From contig JAJZCT010000007.1 in the NCBI GenBank assembly GCA_021828925.1, positions 1-17,255 on the forward strand: a DNA stretch of 17,255 bases, in the 5' to 3' direction. The first letter of the stretch is position 1; the number at the start of each line of letters is the position of its first letter. Under the pieces are notes generated by a model. It worked only from the letters and a program-made list of their open reading frames with translations. It was not told where the DNA came from and made no database searches. A program made the position numbers and the translations under genes. The DNA is from Planctomycetota bacterium. Its GTDB lineage: Bacteria; Planctomycetota; Phycisphaerae; WQYP01. Below are positions 14,970 through 17,255 of this stretch, one piece after another.

Positions 14970-15869
14970 ATGACCAACCCAACATCACGGTCGAACAAAC
15001 CCGTGAAGCATCACCATGTTCCCAGAGCATACTTGGAAAATTTCTGCCTGGCGAATAGAACGTTTTACCAATACATCCTGCGCCCTGGAAAAGGCGGCTC
15101 GATCAACGCGCAATGGGCCGGTGGCAATCCGAATACGACGGGGTGGGTTAAGCATCTTTATGATTCGCCAACTGATACCTCCGACCGCTGCCATGTCGAG
15201 GCTGAACTCGCAAAAATCGAGCGGGACGCAATGAAAGCAATCGCCCAAATCATTGCCCTGAAATCCAATCAATTTACCTTCGTAACAGAGCCACACGTTG
15301 CCAAATATATAGTCGCGATGGCCATGCGGTCACCGAATGCGATGCGAGGGAAAGCCCTACTCGACCCGTTGGTCAAGGCGGGTCTCGTCATGGGAGATTT
15401 CCCCAATAACCCCGGTCCGGCAGGCGTGCTTCGTGACATCCGGGCGATTCAACCGGAACTGAAGAAGATAACGTGGTACCTCTATTGGTTTGACGGGCGC
15501 GATGGCAGGATATTGGTTACTTCAGACCGCCCGGTGGGAATTTATGCCTTGGCGGAGCAAGGCCGGCATACCGGAACGGTTCTTCAAGCAGCTCCGCTGG
15601 AAGCAGCGATGCCGGACAATTGGGCAAAGCATGCCATCTTCACATTTCCGTTGACGAGAGCTTGCGCCGCAGTTGGTTTCAAAGGTCCCAAAAAAGATAT
15701 CGAGTATGAATTAGGCCGACAAGGCGGGATCGAATGCGGCGACCGGCTACCCGGCTGGGTCAATGCCATGAGCGCATGGCAAGCAAGCTGCGTCTACACG
15801 CCGGACAAAGGCGCAAAGTTTCTGCTGCCAAATCCGCCGAATGGCCCCGGTGAACCTCAATTCACCTAA
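14970..15869 (+). CDS. DUF4238 domain protein (possible accessory effector)
   Basis: This 299-aa protein opens with KHHHVPRAYLENFC, the signature start of DUF4238 proteins (xHxVPxxYLxxF). Later blocks also fit: an Asp/Glu-rich helix (VEAELAKIERDAMKAIAQII), a middle helix with VAKYIVAMAMRSPNAMRG, and RILVTSDRPVGIYAL followed by AIFTFPLTRACAAVGF. Its function is unknown; the conserved histidines and the TSDRP motif suggest an enzyme or nuclease-like role, but that is speculation. ATG 14970 is chosen because GGAGGTG precedes it by 4 nt. It sits between the DUF4391 and methyltransferase genes, with long gaps on both sides (238 and 365 bp), which suggests a later insertion into the operon. The frame stays open for 58 codons past its TAA. 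Confidence 0.7.
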   Translation: MTNPTSRSNKPVKHHHVPRAYLENFCLANRTFYQYILRPGKGGSINAQWAGGNPNTTGWVKHLYDSPTDTSDRCHVEAELAKIERDAMKAIAQIIALKSNQFTFVTEPHVAKYIVAMAMRSPNAMRGKALLDPLVKAGLVMGDFPNNPGPAGVLRDIRAIQPELKKITWYLYWFDGRDGRILVTSDRPVGIYALAEQGRHTGTVLQAAPLEAAMPDNWAKHAIFTFPLTRACAAVGFKGPKKDIEYELGRQGGIECGDRLPGWVNAMSAWQASCVYTPDKGAKFLLPNPPNGPGEPQFT

Positions 15870-16234
15870 AAGCCGGACAGCGGGATTTACGTACCCGCCC
15901 CTCACAATAAACTTGGCACACTGGAGGAGTTCGTCCCTTTGGCGGACCGGTTTTGCAAAGGGCACGGGGTACGCGTGGACCCGAATGATCCCGCGGACTT
16001 CGTGGAAAAAGTGCAGTCGCTTCGGAGCCGGGGCCACATTGACTGAAGCTGGGCACCCTGCGCCGCAGCGCCGGTAACCGAAGCCCCTTTTTTCACGGGT
16101 TTGCCATCACGTGCACGAATCGCCAAGCCACGTTATGATTTTGTTGAAAATGGTTCGCTGGCGACCAAGAGGCCATTGGGGCCTGGCCGCCATCGCGACC
16201 GGTTACACCGTTGCACGTATTTTTGGATACGCTT
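15870..16234 (+). other. Gap with an open in-frame tail before the methyltransferase gene
   Basis: From 15870 to the TGA at 16044-16046 the DUF4238 reading frame stays open for 58 codons, with protein-like content (for example LGTLEEFVPLADRF and DPNDPADFVEKVQ) but no ATG. It may be the ancestral C-terminus cut off by the TAA at 15867-15869, or a small gene with an alternative start: GGAGGAG lies shortly before a TTG at about 15938. The rest (16047-16234) shows no gene or clear promoter. Confidence 0.35.
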
Positions 16235-17255
16235 ATGCCGAAACCTGCTGCCGCTGCTGGCATCGAAAAACTTCAGCGCCTCGACAAATCTGACGGCAGT
16301 TCCAAGGACATCCTCGCGGATAATATCGCCAAGCTCAAAGAGCTTTTCCCGGAGGTGTTTGCCGAAGGTAAAATTGATTTTGACGCACTTAAACAATTGC
16401 TGGGCGAATATGTTGATGACGCCAACGAACGCTACAGCTTGACCTGGAACGGCAAATCAAAGGCCCGCTGGCTGGCCCAAACCCGCAGCATGGGCACATT
16501 GCGGCCCTGCCCCGAGGAATCCGTGAACTGGGACACCACAGAAAATCTGTTTATCGAAGGCGATAATCTGGAAGTACTGAAGCTACTCCAGAAGCCCTAT
16601 TACAAAAAAATCAAGATGATTTATATCGATCCGCCGTACAACACCGGCAACGACTTAATTTACCCCGATAATTTCCGTAATAACATCAAAAATTATCTAG
16701 AGTTAACCGGCCAGACCGATGGCAACGGCCGCAGGCTCTCCACGAATCCTGAAACCTCAGGCCGGTTCCACACCGATTGGCTCAATATGATGTATCCGCG
16801 CCTGAAGCTGGCACGGAATCTGCTGCGTGAAGACGGCTTGATTTTCATCAGCATTGATGAAACTGAGCAGCCAAACCTCCGCAAGCTGTGCGATGAGGTC
16901 TTCGGTGAAGAAAATTTCTGCGGCGTTATAAAGCGCAGGGCGGCGCGGAAGACCGCTTTCCCGAGTAAGAAAATGACGGACATTTGCGACTACGTCGTCA
17001 TCTACGCCAAATCGGAGGACGCAGGGCCTCTGAGTGCTGGCCAGGTCTCCGACGGAACCCGGCCCGTGTTCAATCGTGGGAACGCTCAGAGCCTCCGGAT
17101 ATTGCGTGGAGGGGCGGTCGCCAAGTGTGACGACGGCGATTATTCGCCGGGAATTTACGCCGCTAGGAGCGTGCAATTCGAATTGCTCGACCCATTAACC
17201 ATCCGTAGGGGCGGCGTTCTTGCCGATGTTCGTGTACGCGGTCCGTGGCGGATCA
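16235..17255 (+). CDS. Type III (Mod-like) site-specific DNA methyltransferase, N-terminal part, cut by the right edge
   Basis: The first 340 codons of a DNA adenine- or cytosine-N4-methyltransferase are present; the gene continues beyond the window. IYIDPPYNTGNDL at about 130-141 holds the catalytic DPPY motif. NLFIEGDNLEVLKLLQKPYY just before it is the conserved stretch typical of type III Mod subunits. HTDWLNMMYPRLKLARNLLREDGLIFISIDE (about 170-200) is the SAM-binding motif I region; with DPPY coming first, this is the beta-class order. The N-terminal 80 residues, with KARWLAQTRSMGTLRPCPEESVNWDTTEN, also match Mod-type starts. ATG 16235 is the only ATG in frame and its ribosome-binding site is weak; the frame is open back to 16148 without one. 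A Res-type helicase-nuclease is expected downstream but cannot be seen. Confidence 0.88.
   Translation, partial: MPKPAAAAGIEKLQRLDKSDGSSKDILADNIAKLKELFPEVFAEGKIDFDALKQLLGEYVDDANERYSLTWNGKSKARWLAQTRSMGTLRPCPEESVNWDTTENLFIEGDNLEVLKLLQKPYYKKIKMIYIDPPYNTGNDLIYPDNFRNNIKNYLELTGQTDGNGRRLSTNPETSGRFHTDWLNMMYPRLKLARNLLREDGLIFISIDETEQPNLRKLCDEVFGEENFCGVIKRRAARKTAFPSKKMTDICDYVVIYAKSEDAGPLSAGQVSDGTRPVFNRGNAQSLRILRGGAVAKCDDGDYSPGIYAARSVQFELLDPLTIRRGGVLADVRVRGPWRI

Noticed and set aside
1..17255. CRISPR array, tRNA or rRNA genes
   Set aside because: No regularly spaced repeats were seen, and no cloverleaf-like or rRNA-like sequence was recognised by eye on either strand.

Overview
The window reads as bacterial chromosome of moderate GC content. 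It joins a housekeeping block to an accessory block that looks like a DNA-modification or phage-defence island. Gene content and protein style (a class II glycyl-tRNA synthetase of the single-chain type, a NuoH rich in planctomycete-like residues, a twin-arginine GH31 enzyme, a DUF6788/transposase IS) suggest Planctomycetota or a related PVC lineage. That assignment is an inference from memory, not from a search.

Layout. Positions 1-77 hold a broken remnant of a DUF6788-like gene that leaves the left edge. Positions 126-2111 are an apparently complete insertion sequence, bounded by a perfect 14-bp inverted repeat and carrying a small DUF6788-type gene translationally coupled to a DDE transposase. 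It ends 58 bp from the stop codon of an FTR1-family iron permease (2170-3225, minus). The permease has a near-consensus sigma70-type promoter (3287-3315) with two tandem 17-bp Fur-like palindromes just downstream. Divergent from it is nuoH (3399-4685), then glyS (4798-6444), both plus strand. After glyS come a promoter-like element, a ~105-nt candidate small RNA and a textbook intrinsic terminator (6541-6681).

A GH31 glycosidase (6797-8995, minus) is convergent with that block. It has a Tat-type signal and an unusually short stretch before its catalytic nucleophile. An RNase Z-like metallo-beta-lactamase protein (9382-10404, plus) follows. About 350 bp rich in nested hairpins then precede the defence-like operon.

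The operon runs to the right edge on the plus strand: a helicase with a degenerate N-terminal phospholipase-D-like domain (10755-13979), a DUF4391 protein overlapping it by 4 bp (13976-14731), a DUF4238 protein with its own strong ribosome-binding site (14970-15869), and the first 340 codons of a type III (Mod-like) DNA methyltransferase with a DPPY motif (16235 to the edge). A type III restriction subunit would be expected just outside. The likely logic is that the methyltransferase marks self DNA while the PLD-helicase and DUF4391 act as partner or effector subunits. The DUF4238 gene looks like a passenger or extra effector dropped between them. This is the part of the window most likely to be a poorly described system.
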